64,000 nucleotides of DNA from Pseudomonas sp. MN1F (GCF_009391885.1 NZ_VZII01000023.1:1-64000), one strand, 5' to 3'. Positions 1 to 10,221 are shown, counted from the first letter of the stretch. Notes: generated from the letters alone by a model not told the origin. Program-made: numbers and translations.

Positions 1-2
1 AA

Positions 3-77
3 TGGCAGGGGCGGCTGGATTCGAACCAACGCATGGCAGGATCAAAACCTGCTGCCTTACCGCTTGGCGACGCCCCT
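3..77 (-). tRNA. tRNA-Gln (TTG anticodon)
   Basis: Read on the minus strand this 75-nt stretch folds as a complete cloverleaf. The acceptor stem AGGGGCG (71-77) pairs with CGCCCCT (7-13), followed by discriminator G and an encoded CCA (3-5). The anticodon loop TTTTGAT (41-47) is closed by GCAGG/CCTGC and places TTG at 43-45, giving glutamine. The T-arm GGTTCGAATCC is intact. It lies just downstream of ispE on the same strand, its usual Pseudomonas position. Confidence 0.96.
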
Positions 78-97
78 GTATCTGTTGCTGCGAACGC

Positions 98-958
98 TTA
101 TGCGCTCGACTTCTTGACCAGACTTTGCAGCTTGCGATGCAACATCGAAATATTGCTTCCTTTCGCCACAAACCCTGTTTGGGTCGCTGAAAGAAGGGCC
201 AGAACTTTATCAGCTTCGGCTTTGCTTGGGAAGGCCCCAAACACACAACTTCCAGTGCCGGTAAGTCGAGCCTCTGTGAATTTCCCCAGTGAATTCAGCG
301 CGTTGCGAACTTCTGGGTAACTCTGCTCTACCACCGGTTGGCAGTCATTTCGACTGTTTCCCTTGGGAACGGGGCGCATCTTAAGGGGGAGGGAATCACG
401 TGTCAACTGTGGATGTGAAAAAATTTCTACTGTGCTGACAGATACTTGCGGCACCAGTACGACATACCACGGCTCTTCGGGGTCGACCGGAGTCAGTTGC
501 TCGCCAACGCCCTGGGCAAAAGCGGCATGGCCACGGACGAACACCGGTACGTCGGCGCCCAGGCTCAGGCCCAGCGCGGCCAGGCGGTCTTCGTCCCAGT
601 CCAGCTGCCACAGGTGTGCCAGCGCCAGCAGCGTGGTCGCCGCATCCGAGCTGCCACCGCCGATGCCGCCGCCCATGGGCAGCACCTTGGTCAGCCAGAT
701 GTCGGCGCCCAGGCGGGTGCCGGATTGCTCCTGCAATTTACGCGCGGCGCGCACGATCAGGTTGCTGTCGTGGGGCACGGCTTCGATTTCGGTATTCAGG
801 CGGATCACGCCGTCTTCGCGCACGGCGAAGCTCAACTCGTCGCCATGGTCGAGAAACTGGAACACGGTTTCCAGCTCGTGGTAGCCATCGGGGCGGCGAC
901 CGATGATGTGCAGCCACAGGTTGAGCTTGGCCGGGGCGGGCAGGGTAAGCGTATGCAT
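98..958 (-). CDS. ispE: 4-diphosphocytidyl-2-C-methyl-D-erythritol kinase IspE
   Basis: A cytoplasmic GHMP-family kinase of 286 residues that phosphorylates CDP-methylerythritol in the non-mevalonate (MEP) isoprenoid pathway. The N-terminus has the family LPAPAKLNL signature with Lys11, and the glycine-rich ATP loop [15 protein letters not shown] lies at about residues 93-107. Length is as expected for the family. The start is 4 nt downstream of the lolB stop, so it is probably the last protein gene of the TPR-lolB-ispE transcript that runs toward the tRNA-Gln gene. No defects seen. Confidence 0.96.
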   Translation of the reverse strand: MHTLTLPAPAKLNLWLHIIGRRPDGYHELETVFQFLDHGDELSFAVREDGVIRLNTEIEAVPHDSNLIVRAARKLQEQSGTRLGADIWLTKVLPMGGGIGGGSSDAATTLLALAHLWQLDWDEDRLAALGLSLGADVPVFVRGHAAFAQGVGEQLTPVDPEEPWYVVLVPQVSVSTVEIFSHPQLTRDSLPLKMRPVPKGNSRNDCQPVVEQSYPEVRNALNSLGKFTEARLTGTGSCVFGAFPSKAEADKVLALLSATQTGFVAKGSNISMLHRKLQSLVKKSSA

Positions 959-962
959 ACGA

Positions 963-1580
963 TCAGTGCCCCAGCTGGCGTGGCTGCCAGTCCTTGACCA
1001 CCAGCGTCACGTCGAGGTCTTTGCCATGCAGCTTCATGCGCTCGGGCAGCCAGTAACCGTTCTGCTCGGTGTAGCTCAGGTACTGCACCTGCCAGCCATC
1101 CTGGTCGAGGCTGGCCAGGCGGCTGTCGCCATCCAGGGTCAGCTTGCTCTTGCTGTCGGGGGCGGGCAGGCCGCGAACCCACCAGACCAGGTGCGAGACC
1201 GGCAGCTGCCAGCCAAGCTGTTCTGCCAGCAGGGCTTCGGGGCTGGTGGCTTCATAGCGGCCCTGGTTGGCCACTTCCAGTACCACGCCACCAGGGCGGC
1301 CGGTCAGGCGAGCCGCGCCGCGGCCGAGCGGGCCGGCCAGGCGGATGTCGTAGTAGTCCTGGCGTTGCAGCCAGAACAGCGTGCCGCTGCCGGAGTCGCG
1401 CGGGGCGCGGATGCCGACCTTGCCGTTGATCTGCCAGCCATCGAGGCTGCTCAACTGCTCTTTATGGGCGCGCCACTGCTGTGGGTCGCCGTGGCCCTGC
1501 AGGGCCTCGCGGCTCCCGAAGCCGGCACAGCCGGCCAGCAGGGCGATCAGGGTGAAGGTGATGCAATGGCGCAGAAACAT
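963..1580 (-). CDS. lolB: outer-membrane lipoprotein receptor LolB
   Basis: LolB takes lipoproteins from the periplasmic carrier LolA and inserts them into the outer membrane; it is itself a lipoprotein. The 205-residue product begins with a type II signal peptide and a lipobox LLAGC, giving the lipidated Cys at residue 18. The mature part matches the LolB type ([29 protein letters not shown]). It sits 4 nt from both the TPR gene and ispE, as in other pseudomonads, so co-transcription is very likely. Confidence 0.95.
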   Translation of the reverse strand: MFLRHCITFTLIALLAGCAGFGSREALQGHGDPQQWRAHKEQLSSLDGWQINGKVGIRAPRDSGSGTLFWLQRQDYYDIRLAGPLGRGAARLTGRPGGVVLEVANQGRYEATSPEALLAEQLGWQLPVSHLVWWVRGLPAPDSKSKLTLDGDSRLASLDQDGWQVQYLSYTEQNGYWLPERMKLHGKDLDVTLVVKDWQPRQLGH

Positions 1581-1584
1581 GGCG

Positions 1585-3297
1585 TTAAAGAGTCTCGGAT
1601 CCGGTCAGGCGCAGGATGGTCTTGCGCAGGATGGGGCTGTCGGCCTGGGCTTCGAAGCCCTTGGCCCAGACCTGGCGGGCTTCGCGGCGCTTGCCGTTGG
1701 CCCACAGCACTTCGCCCAGATGGGCGGCCACTTCGTGGTCGGGGAAGCGGGCAAAGGCCTGGCGCAGGTAGGTTTCAGCCTCGTCGAGGTGGCCCAGGCG
1801 GTAGTTGATCCAGCCCATGCTGTCGAGCACGGCCGGGTCGTCCGGGGTCAGCTGGTGGGCTTTGTCGATCAGTGCCTTGGCTTCGTCGTAGCGGGAGGTG
1901 CGGTCGGCCAGGGTGTAGCCGAGGGCGTTCAGCGCCATGGCGTTGTCTGGCTCGCGGGCGATGATGGCGCGCAGGTCTTTTTCCATCAGCGGCAGGTCAT
2001 CGCGTTTTTCGGCGAGCATGGCGCGGGTATAAAGCAGGTTGAGGTCGTCCGGGTAGCGGTTGAGGGCTTGCTGCAGCACCTGGTCGGCCTGGGCGTCCTT
2101 GTTGTTGTTGCTGTAGCTTTCCGATTCGATCAGGTACAGCTGCACGGCGTAGTCTGGCTGCGCCTCGCGGGCCTCGGCGAGCAGGCGCGAAGCCTCGGTG
2201 CCGCGGCCGTTGGCGATGAGGATGTCGGCCTGGCGCAGTTGCGCCGGCAGGTAGTCCGGGCCGTTGCCGACCAGGGCGTATTCGCGCAGGGCGCCGGCCG
2301 GGTCGTGGCGCTCCTCGGCGATGCGGCCCAGGTTGAGGTGGGCGGCGTCGACGTTGCTGTCGCGCTCGATCAGCTCGCGCAGGTAGACCTCGGCTTCCTC
2401 CCAGTCCTTCATCTCCAGGCACACCAGGGCCAGGGAGTAACGCGATTCGTCGTCATCCGGGTACTGCTGGACCAGGCTGAGGAATTCGGCCTTGGCGTCG
2501 GCCATGCGGTCCTGTTCGACCAGGGTACGCGCGTAGGTCAGGCGCAGGCGCTTGTCGTCCGGGTTGTCCCGGATCGCCCCGCGCAGCAACGGCAGCGCTT
2601 CCGGGCCGCGGTCCAGGGCCTGGAGCAGGCGGGCGCGCAACAGGATCGGGGCGATTTCGCCATTCTGTGCCGGGTGCGCTTCGAGTAGGTCGAGGGCTTC
2701 CTGGGACTTGCCGTCCTGGTTAAGCAGCAGCGCCTTGCCGAACACCAGTTGGCTGTTGTTCGGGTATTTGACCAGCAGGCGGTCGAAGCTCTGCATCAGG
2801 CCGTCGCGGGTGCTCTGGTCGGTTTCGGCGGCGGACAGGGCGAGGAAGTCGAAGTGGGTGTCACCCTGGCCCTGCAGCACCTTCTCCATATAGGTCATGG
2901 AGTCGTCGTAGCGGCCGGCGCGGGCCAGCTGGATGGCAGCGGCACGTTGAGCGTCGAGGTTCTCCGGGTCGTTCTTGGCCCAGATCAGCGCGTTGTCCAA
3001 GGCCGGCTCGTCGGCGCCCAGGTATTCGGCAATCCGGTAGGCGCGTTCGGAGACGCCTGGGTCCTGGGTCTTCTCGGCCTGGTCGGTGTAGTTGGCCAGG
3101 GCGATGTCGAAGCGGTTGCGCTGGCCGGCCAGCTCGGCCACGAGCAGGCTATAAAGGGTGTCTTGCGTGAACGACCCATACACCACGGGCTTCTTCGCCT
3201 CGGCCTCGGCGGCGGGGGGCTCGGCCTTTTGCGGGGCCAGGCTCTGGCAGCCCTGGAGCAGGGCGAAGGCAAGCAGCAATGCGTAGGGTCTGTTCAT
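1585..3297 (-). CDS. TPR-repeat lipoprotein upstream of lolB
   Basis: A 570-residue protein built almost entirely of tetratricopeptide repeats. The chosen ATG (3295-3297) gives a short signal peptide and a lipobox ALLQGC with Cys17; a farther upstream ATG at 3342 would bury this signal. No strong Shine-Dalgarno sequence is visible, so the start rests on the signal peptide. Several TPR units follow, for example [18 protein letters not shown] and a C-terminal [21 protein letters not shown]. It matches the lipoprotein always found before lolB in Pseudomonas; the role is unproven, probably as an envelope scaffold. Confidence 0.88.
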   Translation of the reverse strand: MNRPYALLLAFALLQGCQSLAPQKAEPPAAEAEAKKPVVYGSFTQDTLYSLLVAELAGQRNRFDIALANYTDQAEKTQDPGVSERAYRIAEYLGADEPALDNALIWAKNDPENLDAQRAAAIQLARAGRYDDSMTYMEKVLQGQGDTHFDFLALSAAETDQSTRDGLMQSFDRLLVKYPNNSQLVFGKALLLNQDGKSQEALDLLEAHPAQNGEIAPILLRARLLQALDRGPEALPLLRGAIRDNPDDKRLRLTYARTLVEQDRMADAKAEFLSLVQQYPDDDESRYSLALVCLEMKDWEEAEVYLRELIERDSNVDAAHLNLGRIAEERHDPAGALREYALVGNGPDYLPAQLRQADILIANGRGTEASRLLAEAREAQPDYAVQLYLIESESYSNNNKDAQADQVLQQALNRYPDDLNLLYTRAMLAEKRDDLPLMEKDLRAIIAREPDNAMALNALGYTLADRTSRYDEAKALIDKAHQLTPDDPAVLDSMGWINYRLGHLDEAETYLRQAFARFPDHEVAAHLGEVLWANGKRREARQVWAKGFEAQADSPILRKTILRLTGSETL

Positions 3298-3456
3298 AGA
3301 GAGGCTTAAAAAGACTAACCGGCGGTCGGAGCATGATGACACAAGCGCGGGGGCAAACCCACCTGCGAAGGTCGTGGTTTACAGCATGGTGGTGCAAGCG
3401 TCGGACAACGGTGTGGGGCGATAGGTTCGGCGGTATAGATCGCCCCGTTGATTCGG

Positions 3457-3831
3457 TTATTGAGTTGGAAACAGGAAGTGGGAAAGCACGAGCGCTGATA
3501 GCAGCGTCAGATGCAAAGTCAGCAGACAAAGAAGAATGCATCGATGCTTTGCGGGGAAAGCCTTGACCTCCTCCGCGTTAGCGAGCCCTCGCCATATGAA
3601 CAATTTGGGGATTGCCAATACTACCGATATGGAGCCAGTGCGTATTAACTTTCCTGGTAGCCCAGCGTGCTTGTAGATGTTTCTGTTGTCTATGATGTAC
3701 TTGCAGTTTGGTAGAAGCGACTCAAAAAACTCGGTGTGCTTATGAGCAACGTAGCATTGTGCTAAGAGTATGAGTGGAATGGGGATGATTATTAAAGCTC
3801 CTATTATCCTCGGTTCCATGGTGGCGTTCAT
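3457..3831 (-). CDS. small membrane protein, second immunity-protein candidate
   Basis: A protein of about 124 residues with hydrophobic segments near residues 6-24, 58-76 and 97-117. It is a clear paralogue of the product at 3992-4372: both share AHK near the first membrane segment, an NC pair, IY.HAGLPGK.IR, R.LAN and FP...R.IL. The pattern (small membrane protein next to a suspected membrane-active toxin) suggests immunity, but this is inference. ATG at 3829-3831 is preferred; another ATG at 3819 and a TTG at 3843 are possible. Base composition is clearly more AT-rich than the backbone genes. Confidence 0.6.
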   Translation of the reverse strand: MNATMEPRIIGALIIIPIPLILLAQCYVAHKHTEFFESLLPNCKYIIDNRNIYKHAGLPGKLIRTGSISVVLAIPKLFIWRGLANAEEVKAFPAKHRCILLCLLTLHLTLLSALVLSHFLFPTQ

Positions 3832-3991
3832 TTCCACTTGCAAGGATCTTGGTTTACCGCTTGGGCGTGCTGACAGGGGCGGCGGAGTGAGGTCAAGGTT
3901 CGGTACCCTTCGTACCTTGGTTTTGTCATTGTTCTCTGAACCTGTATGCGATGTTGAAGAACAGATAAGTGGATGGGTTAGTAATGATTCT

Positions 3992-4372
3992 CTACTGTGG
4001 GTCGAGGTATTTCACAATGCTGCCGAGTATTATCAGTGAAAGGGTTGATGTTAAGAGGTAGTACCAAAAGAATAATAGTATTTGTCTCGTCCTGCGTGGG
4101 AAGTTTTTTATATCACTGGGGTTTGCCAGTTTTCGGCGGATGTAGAAGATTGGAGTTGATAACATGCCGGCTATCATGCAGAGTCGTATTGCCTTTCCAG
4201 GTAATCCTGCGTGTGAGTAAATGGCAGTATTGCCTTTGACGAAGTCGCAATTATTTAAGAGTAATTCTATTTCTTCAATTTTTTTATGGGCTATGTAGGT
4301 CAGTGCGAAAGTGTTGATCAGCAGTGAGGTTATTGTGAGTAGACCTGCTATTGCCCATAGTGGGTTTGTCAT
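3992..4372 (-). CDS. small membrane protein, cognate immunity-protein candidate
   Basis: A 126-residue protein with three probable membrane segments (about residues 5-25, 66-82 and 98-118). Its ATG overlaps the effector stop as ATGA (4369-4372), so the two genes are translationally coupled, which is typical of toxin-immunity pairs. The second paralogue lies 160 nt further on. I do not recognise a named family. The immunity role is inferred from size, membrane topology, coupling and the Hcp gene upstream. Base composition is AT-rich relative to neighbours. Confidence 0.68.
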   Translation of the reverse strand: MTNPLWAIAGLLTITSLLINTFALTYIAHKKIEEIELLLNNCDFVKGNTAIYSHAGLPGKAIRLCMIAGMLSTPIFYIRRKLANPSDIKNFPRRTRQILLFFWYYLLTSTLSLIILGSIVKYLDPQ

Positions 4373-5343
4373 TTCTCCAATGCCTCATATAGAAACTCGC
4401 CTGTCTTTTTTCCCAGAATTTTTCCGAGCTCGCCACCTATCATTCCTCCTGCTGCTCCTCCAATAACACCGCAAGAAAACGCTCCAACGCCGCCTGTTGG
4501 TACGCCAATAGCAAGACATAATTGGGCAAGCGCGTAGCCGCCTAGCGCTGCTCCGCCGGTCGAGCCGCCAAGGCTGCCGGCCAAAGAAGTACTTTCAATA
4601 TAACTTGCTTCTCTGCAGGCGTCTTCGCGTCCCAATGTGCATGCTCTTTGAATTTCCAGGCCGGTAGCTGCAACTTCTAGTGCAATGCCTATGTAGGTCC
4701 CTTTTTTTACTAGGTTGGCAGCTTTGGCAACCCCGGCAACCTTATTCGCATATCCCGCAACTTCCCCTGTATGCAAATAGCTTTTGGTAGAAAGGCCAAG
4801 CGTTTTCTTGATTGACCCTTTGTTTCGCAAGCTAGCACCAAGCGCCGCTATTTTGCTCAACTGCCCATCCAGCTTGGCGAACAGCGCCGCACGTCTGGCA
4901 TAGAATTGTTCGTGAGCCCTGAGCGTTCCTGAACTCATGTGCCCCTGATACAGCTTTTCAATTTCCAGCAACGTGTCGTGGATGGCCTTCAGGTGCCTGC
5001 TCCAACCATCGCTGACCACGCCTGCGCCCACGGATGCATGGGCAAGCAGGCTTTTCAGCAACTCGAAATTATCCAGAAAAAACTCATCGGCACCTTGCCC
5101 GCTGCGCATCAGTCCCATATGCGCTTGGGCAGCCTTCGCCATCAGATACGCCTCCTGGCTGGTACACGAGGGCGTGGACCAATCACCAACAATGACCAGC
5201 TCGCCGCTCCTGACCACATTGTTGTAGATGTGAGCATTCAGAACGTCGAACTTGCTTGCCGAATGCCCGCCAAGCGCAAGGTCTGCCTTGAGTGTGTGGT
5301 AGTTCTGCATTTTGGGGTTGATGAACGCGCGGGCTTCGGTCAT
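4369..5343 (-). CDS. Hcp-associated T6SS effector candidate with glycine-zipper C-terminus
   Basis: A 324-residue protein encoded 11 nt after hcp with a good ribosome site (AAGGAG) before ATG at 5341-5343. Residues 1-180 are mixed and mostly helical (for example LEIEKLYQGHMSSGT). Residues about 205-315 are rich in Gly/Ala and hydrophobic residues with repeated small-xxx-small patterns (GGSTGGAALGGYALAQ, VIGGAAGGMIGGELGKILG), like membrane-inserting or pore-forming toxins. No enzymatic motif was found. T6SS effectors that make pores are known (Tse4, Ssp6), but similarity to those cannot be tested here. The coupled membrane immunity candidate fits a membrane target. Confidence 0.7.
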   Translation of the reverse strand: MTEARAFINPKMQNYHTLKADLALGGHSASKFDVLNAHIYNNVVRSGELVIVGDWSTPSCTSQEAYLMAKAAQAHMGLMRSGQGADEFFLDNFELLKSLLAHASVGAGVVSDGWSRHLKAIHDTLLEIEKLYQGHMSSGTLRAHEQFYARRAALFAKLDGQLSKIAALGASLRNKGSIKKTLGLSTKSYLHTGEVAGYANKVAGVAKAANLVKKGTYIGIALEVAATGLEIQRACTLGREDACREASYIESTSLAGSLGGSTGGAALGGYALAQLCLAIGVPTGGVGAFSCGVIGGAAGGMIGGELGKILGKKTGEFLYEALEK

Positions 5344-5354
5344 GGGGAGGCTCC

Positions 5355-5843
5355 TTACGCGTATTTCTTGTTGCCGATGCGGTCCCACCCGCCAGCAATG
5401 TTGCCGCCGCCGGAGCCGTCGATGCGTTTCTGCTGGGTATAGGTGGTCTTGATTCGGCCGTAATCGAGTTGTACTACCTCGACCGGCACACCGTCGGCCG
5501 CGCTCTGTGTGTAATCGGCAATGATCACTTCTTCGAGAATGACCTCGTAATACTTGAGCTTGTCACCGCCCGCGCGACACAGTGCGAGTTTCACTTCCTT
5601 GAGATGTAAGCCTGCACAACTGGCTTCCATGAGTTTGCAGCTGGCACTGTCGAGCAACTTGGTGAATCTGAAGTTGCTGACGGCGGTGCGGCCCGAGGTG
5701 GCGCCTCCGGCGGAACTTGCAGTGGCTGAGGTACTTTGGCTGACGCCAAAATCGTAGCCAGTGACTTCAATCCATTTGTTGTATTTTTCATCCAGGGCTT
5801 CACCTGGGATTTCGTCGATTTGTATATATGCGTCAAATGCCAT
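5355..5843 (-). CDS. hcp: Hcp-family type VI secretion tube protein
   Basis: A 162-residue Hcp protein, which forms the hexameric inner tube of the T6SS and carries small effectors. Family signs include the start MAFDAYIQIDEIPGEA, a glycine/serine loop near residue 40, FRFTKLLDSASCKLMEASC, and the C-terminal DYGRIKTTYTQQ strand. The start has an AGAGG ribosome site. No other T6SS structural genes are in the window, so this is an orphan hcp serving the effector encoded directly downstream. The gene is transcribed away from hemA. Confidence 0.92.
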   Translation of the reverse strand: MAFDAYIQIDEIPGEALDEKYNKWIEVTGYDFGVSQSTSATASSAGGATSGRTAVSNFRFTKLLDSASCKLMEASCAGLHLKEVKLALCRAGGDKLKYYEVILEEVIIADYTQSAADGVPVEVVQLDYGRIKTTYTQQKRIDGSGGGNIAGGWDRIGNKKYA

Positions 5844-6012
5844 GCTTACCTCTCCTTGGCAATCAGTCGGAATGAATGACTGGCTGGGAACTTGGCCCAG
5901 TGATTGGCAAGGCTAGGCAGCAATATCGGGGAAGGCAACAGAGGGACATCTATTTGGGAAATGGACTACAAGATTGTGGATAACTTCGGTCTGAATGTGT
6001 CGAGAAGTTTCA

Positions 6013-6042
6013 TTGACAGGTGTTTTTTGTAGGAATTATTAC
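6013..6042 (+). promoter_or_regulatory. candidate sigma-70 promoter for hemA operon
   Basis: A perfect -35 box TTGACA (6013-6018) is followed after 18 nt by TATTAC (6037-6042). It lies about 240 nt before hemA in the hcp-hemA divergent region (5844-6285). The remaining part of that 442-nt region holds a REP element and no convincing gene. Confidence 0.4.
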
Positions 6043-6110
6043 CCGTCGGCTGTGCAGTCGCTCGGGGTGAGCAGCCTGGTGAGGGGCATGAGAAATTGGC
6101 TTTGCCAGCT

Positions 6111-6142
6111 CCGGCCTCTTCGCGGGCATGCCCGCTCCCAAC
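6111..6142. repeat. REP-type palindromic element
   Basis: The sequence CCGGCCTCTTCGCGGGCATG continues into CCCGCTCCCAAC and matches the short imperfect palindrome scattered in P. putida genomes, with core CGCGGGC-AT-GCCCGC. It is in the leader between the hemA promoter candidate and hemA. Such elements often sit between genes and can form hairpins. Confidence 0.75.
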
Positions 6143-6285
6143 GGTTTCGTGCTTGCCTCGCCCGTGGAGAGGGCCTCACCGGGGCCGGTCCGGTCGGGCC
6201 TATCACGACAATAGCGAACGGTGGTTGTTCTAAAACCTGCGAAAGAGGACAATTATCGGCTTCTCGTCACAACCAGCGACCTTGC

Positions 6286-7563
6286 ATGGCCTTTCTTGCA
6301 CTTGGTATCAACCATAAGACTGCCTCGGTAGACGTACGCGAGCGCGTGGCGTTTACCCCCGAGCAGCTGGTAGACGCCCTGCAGCAGCTCTGCCGACTGA
6401 CCGCCAGCCGTGAGGCGGCGATCCTGTCGACCTGCAACCGTAGCGAGCTTTATATAGAGCAGGACCACCTGTCCGCCGACGCCGTTCTGCGATGGCTGGC
6501 CGAGTATCACCGGCTGAGCCTGGACGAACTGCGCGCCAGCGCCTACGTCCACGAAGAGCACGACGCGGTGAAGCACATGATGCGGGTGGCCTCCGGGCTC
6601 GACTCGCTGGTGCTCGGCGAACCGCAGATCCTCGGCCAGATGAAGTCTGCCTATGCGGTGGCGCGCGAGGCCGGCACCATCGGCCCGCTGCTCGGGCGCC
6701 TGTTCCAGGCCACCTTCAGCGCCGCCAAGCAGGTGCGCACCGATACCGCGATCGGCGAGAACCCGGTTTCCGTGGCGTTCGCCGCGGTCAGCCTGGCCAA
6801 GCAGATCTTCAGCGACCTGGGCCGCAGCCAGGCCCTGCTGATCGGCGCGGGCGAAACCATCACCCTGGTCGCCCGCCATCTGCATGAACAAGGTGTGCGC
6901 CGTATCGTCGTCGCCAACCGTACCCTGGAGCGGGCGAGCATTCTTGCCGAGCAGTTCGGTGCCCATGCCGTGCTGCTGGCCGACATCCCGCAGGAACTGG
7001 CCAACAGCGATATCGTCATCAGTTCCACCGCCAGCCAGCTGCCGATCCTCGGCAAGGGCGCGGTGGAAAGCGCGCTGAAGCAGCGCCGGCACAAGCCGAT
7101 CTTCATGGTCGACATCGCCGTGCCGCGCGACATCGAGCCGCAAGTGGGCGAACTCGACGACGTCTACCTGTACACCGTCGATGACCTGCATGAAGTGGTC
7201 GCGGAAAACCTCAAGAGCCGCCAGGGCGCAGCCCAGGCGGCCGAAGAGCTGGTTTCGGTGGGCGCCGAAGACTTCATGCTGCGCCTGCGCGAACTGGCTG
7301 CTGTCGATGTGCTGCGCGCCTACCGCCAGCAAAGCGAGCGCCTGCGTGACGAAGAACTGCAAAAGGCCCAGCGCCTGCTGGCCAATGGCGGCAACCCCGA
7401 AGATGTACTGGCGCAACTGGCCCGGGGCCTGACCAACAAACTCCTGCATGCCCCAAGCGTGCAGCTGAAAAAGCTCTCGGCCGAGGGCCGCCTCGATGCG
7501 CTGGCCATGGCCCAGGAACTCTTTGCCCTCAACGAGGGCTCGACGGACAAATCCCCGCAATGA
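6286..7563 (+). CDS. hemA: glutamyl-tRNA reductase HemA
   Basis: The first committed step of tetrapyrrole synthesis, reducing glutamyl-tRNA(Glu) to glutamate-1-semialdehyde with NADPH. The 425-residue product starts [13 protein letters not shown]; the catalytic Cys50 lies in the STCNR motif and the nucleotide fold follows ([10 protein letters not shown]). An open frame extends upstream in phase to 5995, but the family N-terminus fixes ATG at 6286. The stop overlaps the prfA start (ATGA), beginning a tightly packed operon through murI. Confidence 0.97.
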   Translation: MAFLALGINHKTASVDVRERVAFTPEQLVDALQQLCRLTASREAAILSTCNRSELYIEQDHLSADAVLRWLAEYHRLSLDELRASAYVHEEHDAVKHMMRVASGLDSLVLGEPQILGQMKSAYAVAREAGTIGPLLGRLFQATFSAAKQVRTDTAIGENPVSVAFAAVSLAKQIFSDLGRSQALLIGAGETITLVARHLHEQGVRRIVVANRTLERASILAEQFGAHAVLLADIPQELANSDIVISSTASQLPILGKGAVESALKQRRHKPIFMVDIAVPRDIEPQVGELDDVYLYTVDDLHEVVAENLKSRQGAAQAAEELVSVGAEDFMLRLRELAAVDVLRAYRQQSERLRDEELQKAQRLLANGGNPEDVLAQLARGLTNKLLHAPSVQLKKLSAEGRLDALAMAQELFALNEGSTDKSPQ

Positions 7564-8642
7564 AAGCGTCGCTGCTGAACAAACTGGAGATTCTCCAGGA
7601 CCGCTTCGAGGAACTCACCGCGCTGCTGGGTGACGCCGAAGTCATATCCGACCAGACCCGCTTCCGCGCCTATTCCCGCGAATATGCCGAAGTCGAGCCG
7701 GTGTACGCCGCCTATAAAGAGTGGCGCAAGGTGCAGGACGACCTCGAAGGCGCCCAGGCGCTGCTCAAGGACGCCGACCCCGACCTGCGCGAGATGGCCG
7801 TCGAAGAAGTACGCGAAGCCAAGGAACAGCTGGTCGAGCTGGAATCCAACCTGCAGCGCATGCTGCTGCCCAAGGACCCCAACGATGGCCGTAACGTGTT
7901 CCTCGAGATCCGTGCCGGCACGGGCGGTGACGAGGCGGCGATCTTCTCTGGCGACCTGTTCCGCATGTACTCGCGCTACGCCGAGAAGCGCGGCTGGCGC
8001 TTGGAAATCCTCTCCGAGAACGAGGGCGAGCACGGCGGCTACAAAGAGATCATTGCCCGTGTCGAAGGCGACAACGTGTACGGCAAGCTCAAGTTCGAGT
8101 CCGGCGCGCACCGTGTTCAGCGTGTGCCGGAAACCGAATCCCAGGGCCGTATCCACACCTCGGCCTGCACCGTGGCCGTGCTGCCCGAGCCCGACGAGCA
8201 AGCGGCAATCGAGATCAACCCGGCCGACCTGCGCGTCGACACCTACCGCGCCTCGGGCGCCGGTGGTCAGCACGTGAACAAGACCGACTCGGCGATCCGC
8301 ATCACCCACTTGCCCACCGGCATCGTGGTCGAGTGCCAGGAAGAGCGTTCGCAGCACAAGAACCGCGCCCGCGCCATGTCCTGGTTGTCGGCCAAGCTCA
8401 ACGACATGCAGACCAGCGCCGCGCAGAACGCCATCGCCAGCGAGCGCAAGCTGCTGGTCGGCTCCGGTGACCGCTCCGAACGTATCCGTACCTACAATTA
8501 TCCACAGGGGCGGGTGACCGATCACCGCATCAACCTGACCCTGTACTCGCTCGACGACATCCTTGCCGGTGGCGTGGAGGCCGTGATCGAACCGTTGCTG
8601 GCCGAATACCAGGCCGACCAACTGGCTGCCCTGGGGGACTGA
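7560..8642 (+). CDS. prfA: peptide chain release factor 1
   Basis: RF1 recognises UAA and UAG and releases the finished peptide. The 360-residue protein has the stop-codon reading tripeptide of P-x-T type (PET, residues 190-192) and the universal GGQ motif (235-237) within [14 protein letters not shown], the site methylated by PrmC, which is encoded next. Start and stop both overlap the neighbouring genes by 1-4 nt, so hemA, prfA and prmC are translationally coupled. Confidence 0.97.
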   Translation: MKASLLNKLEILQDRFEELTALLGDAEVISDQTRFRAYSREYAEVEPVYAAYKEWRKVQDDLEGAQALLKDADPDLREMAVEEVREAKEQLVELESNLQRMLLPKDPNDGRNVFLEIRAGTGGDEAAIFSGDLFRMYSRYAEKRGWRLEILSENEGEHGGYKEIIARVEGDNVYGKLKFESGAHRVQRVPETESQGRIHTSACTVAVLPEPDEQAAIEINPADLRVDTYRASGAGGQHVNKTDSAIRITHLPTGIVVECQEERSQHKNRARAMSWLSAKLNDMQTSAAQNAIASERKLLVGSGDRSERIRTYNYPQGRVTDHRINLTLYSLDDILAGGVEAVIEPLLAEYQADQLAALGD

Positions 8643-9472
8643 TGACCATCATTGCCAGCCTCCTGCGCAACGCGCAGTTGCCAGACTCGCCCAGCGAACG
8701 CCTGGACGCCGAACTGCTGCTCGCCGCTGCCATTGGCAAGTCGCGCAGCTTCCTGCACACCTGGCCCGAGCGCATCGTCAGCAGCGAAGATGCCGAGACC
8801 TACGCGAGCTACCTGCAGCGCCGCCGTGCCGGCGAGCCGGTGGCCTACATCCTGGGGCAGCAGGGCTTCTGGAAGCTTGATCTGGAAGTGGCGCCGCATA
8901 CGCTGATTCCGCGCCCGGATACCGAACTGCTGGTCGAAACTGCGTTGCAGCTGCAGCCCGCATCGCCAGCCAAAGTCCTCGACCTGGGCACCGGCACGGG
9001 TGCCATCGCCCTGGCCCTGGCCAGCGACTGCCCGGCCTGGCAGGTGACAGCCGTTGACCGCGTCGAAGAGGCCGTGGCCCTGGCCGAGCGCAATCGCCAG
9101 CGCCTGGGCCTGGGCAACGTCCAGGTGCTGGCCAGCCACTGGTTTGGCAGCCTGACCGGGCAGCGTTTCGACCTGATTCTCAGCAACCCGCCGTACATCC
9201 GCGCCGAAGACCCGCACCTGGTCGAAGGCGACGTGCGTTTCGAGCCCAGCAGTGCGCTGGTGGCCGGGGCCGATGGCCTCGATGACCTGCGGGTGATTGT
9301 CGCGCAGGCGCCTGAACACCTGGTGCCAGGTGGCTGGCTGCTGCTCGAGCACGGTTACGACCAGGCGGCGGACGTGCGTGCCCTGCTGAGCGCGCAAGGC
9401 TTCACCGAGGTGGCCAGCCGCAACGACCTGGGCGGCCATGAGCGTATTTCATTGGGGCGCCTGCCATGCTGA
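8642..9472 (+). CDS. prmC: release factor glutamine methyltransferase PrmC (HemK)
   Basis: Uses S-adenosylmethionine to methylate the GGQ glutamine of release factors 1 and 2. The 276-residue protein has a helical N-terminal substrate domain and a Rossmann methyltransferase domain with DLGTGTG (114-120) and the amide-methylating NPPY motif (182-185). Its ATG shares the A of the prfA stop (TGATG), so the enzyme and its substrate are made together. The 3' end overlaps moeB by 7 nt. Confidence 0.96.
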   Translation: MTIIASLLRNAQLPDSPSERLDAELLLAAAIGKSRSFLHTWPERIVSSEDAETYASYLQRRRAGEPVAYILGQQGFWKLDLEVAPHTLIPRPDTELLVETALQLQPASPAKVLDLGTGTGAIALALASDCPAWQVTAVDRVEEAVALAERNRQRLGLGNVQVLASHWFGSLTGQRFDLILSNPPYIRAEDPHLVEGDVRFEPSSALVAGADGLDDLRVIVAQAPEHLVPGGWLLLEHGYDQAADVRALLSAQGFTEVASRNDLGGHERISLGRLPC

Positions 9473-10221
9473 GCGATCAGGAACTGTTGCGTTACAGCCG
9501 GCAGATCCTGCTGGCCCAGGTAGACATCGACGGCCAGCTGCGGCTCAAGCACAGCAAGGCATTGATCGTCGGCCTCGGTGGCCTCGGCTCGCCAGTGGCG
9601 CTGTACCTGGCGGCCGCAGGCGTAGGTGAGCTGCACCTGGCCGACTTCGACACCGTCGACCTGACCAACCTGCAACGCCAGGTCATCCATGACAGCGACA
9701 GTGTCGGCATGAGCAAGGTAGATTCGGCGCTGCAGCGGCTGCAGGCGATAAACCCCGAGATCACCTTGGTCGCCCACCGCCATGCACTGGACGAAGACTC
9801 CCTGGCGGCGGCGGTTGCCGCGGTCGACCTGGTGCTGGACTGCTCCGACAACTTCGCTACCCGCGAGGCGGTCAATGCGGCCTGTTTCGCGGCTGGCAAA
9901 CCGCTGGTGAGTGGCGCGGCGATCCGCCTGGAAGGGCAGTTGTCAGTGTTCGACCCGCGCCGTGACTCCAGCCCTTGCTACCACTGCCTGTACGGCCACG
10001 GCAGCGAAGACGAGCTGACCTGCAGCGAAGCCGGCGTGATCGGCCCGCTGGTGGGCCTGGTGGGTAGCCTGCAGGCGCTGGAGGCGATGAAGCTGCTGGC
10101 CGGCTTTGGCGAACCGTTGATAGGCCGCCTGCTGTTGATCGATGCCCTCGGCACGCGCCTGCGTGAACTGCGGGTCAAGCGTGACCCGGCCTGTGCCGTG
10201 TGTGGCAAGCGCGATGGCTGA
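9466..10221 (+). CDS. moeB: ThiF/MoeB-family adenylyltransferase (molybdopterin-synthase activating)
   Basis: E1-like enzymes that adenylate the C-terminus of small sulfur-carrier proteins. The 251-residue product has the nucleotide loop GLGGLGSP (36-43), DLTNLQRQ with the conserved Asn/Arg, and two Cys pairs (CYHC near 168 and CAVC near the end) that bind zinc. In this Pseudomonas operon it is normally named moeB; a ThiF-like role in thiamine synthesis cannot be excluded by sequence alone. It overlaps both flanking genes. Confidence 0.9.
   Translation: MLSDQELLRYSRQILLAQVDIDGQLRLKHSKALIVGLGGLGSPVALYLAAAGVGELHLADFDTVDLTNLQRQVIHDSDSVGMSKVDSALQRLQAINPEITLVAHRHALDEDSLAAAVAAVDLVLDCSDNFATREAVNAACFAAGKPLVSGAAIRLEGQLSVFDPRRDSSPCYHCLYGHGSEDELTCSEAGVIGPLVGLVGSLQALEAMKLLAGFGEPLIGRLLLIDALGTRLRELRVKRDPACAVCGKRDG

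Noticed and set aside
3..77. tRNA-Gln as an integration site for the T6SS island
   Set aside because: The island begins 3.4 kb away, beyond three conserved genes; no integrase and no direct repeat of the tRNA end was seen.
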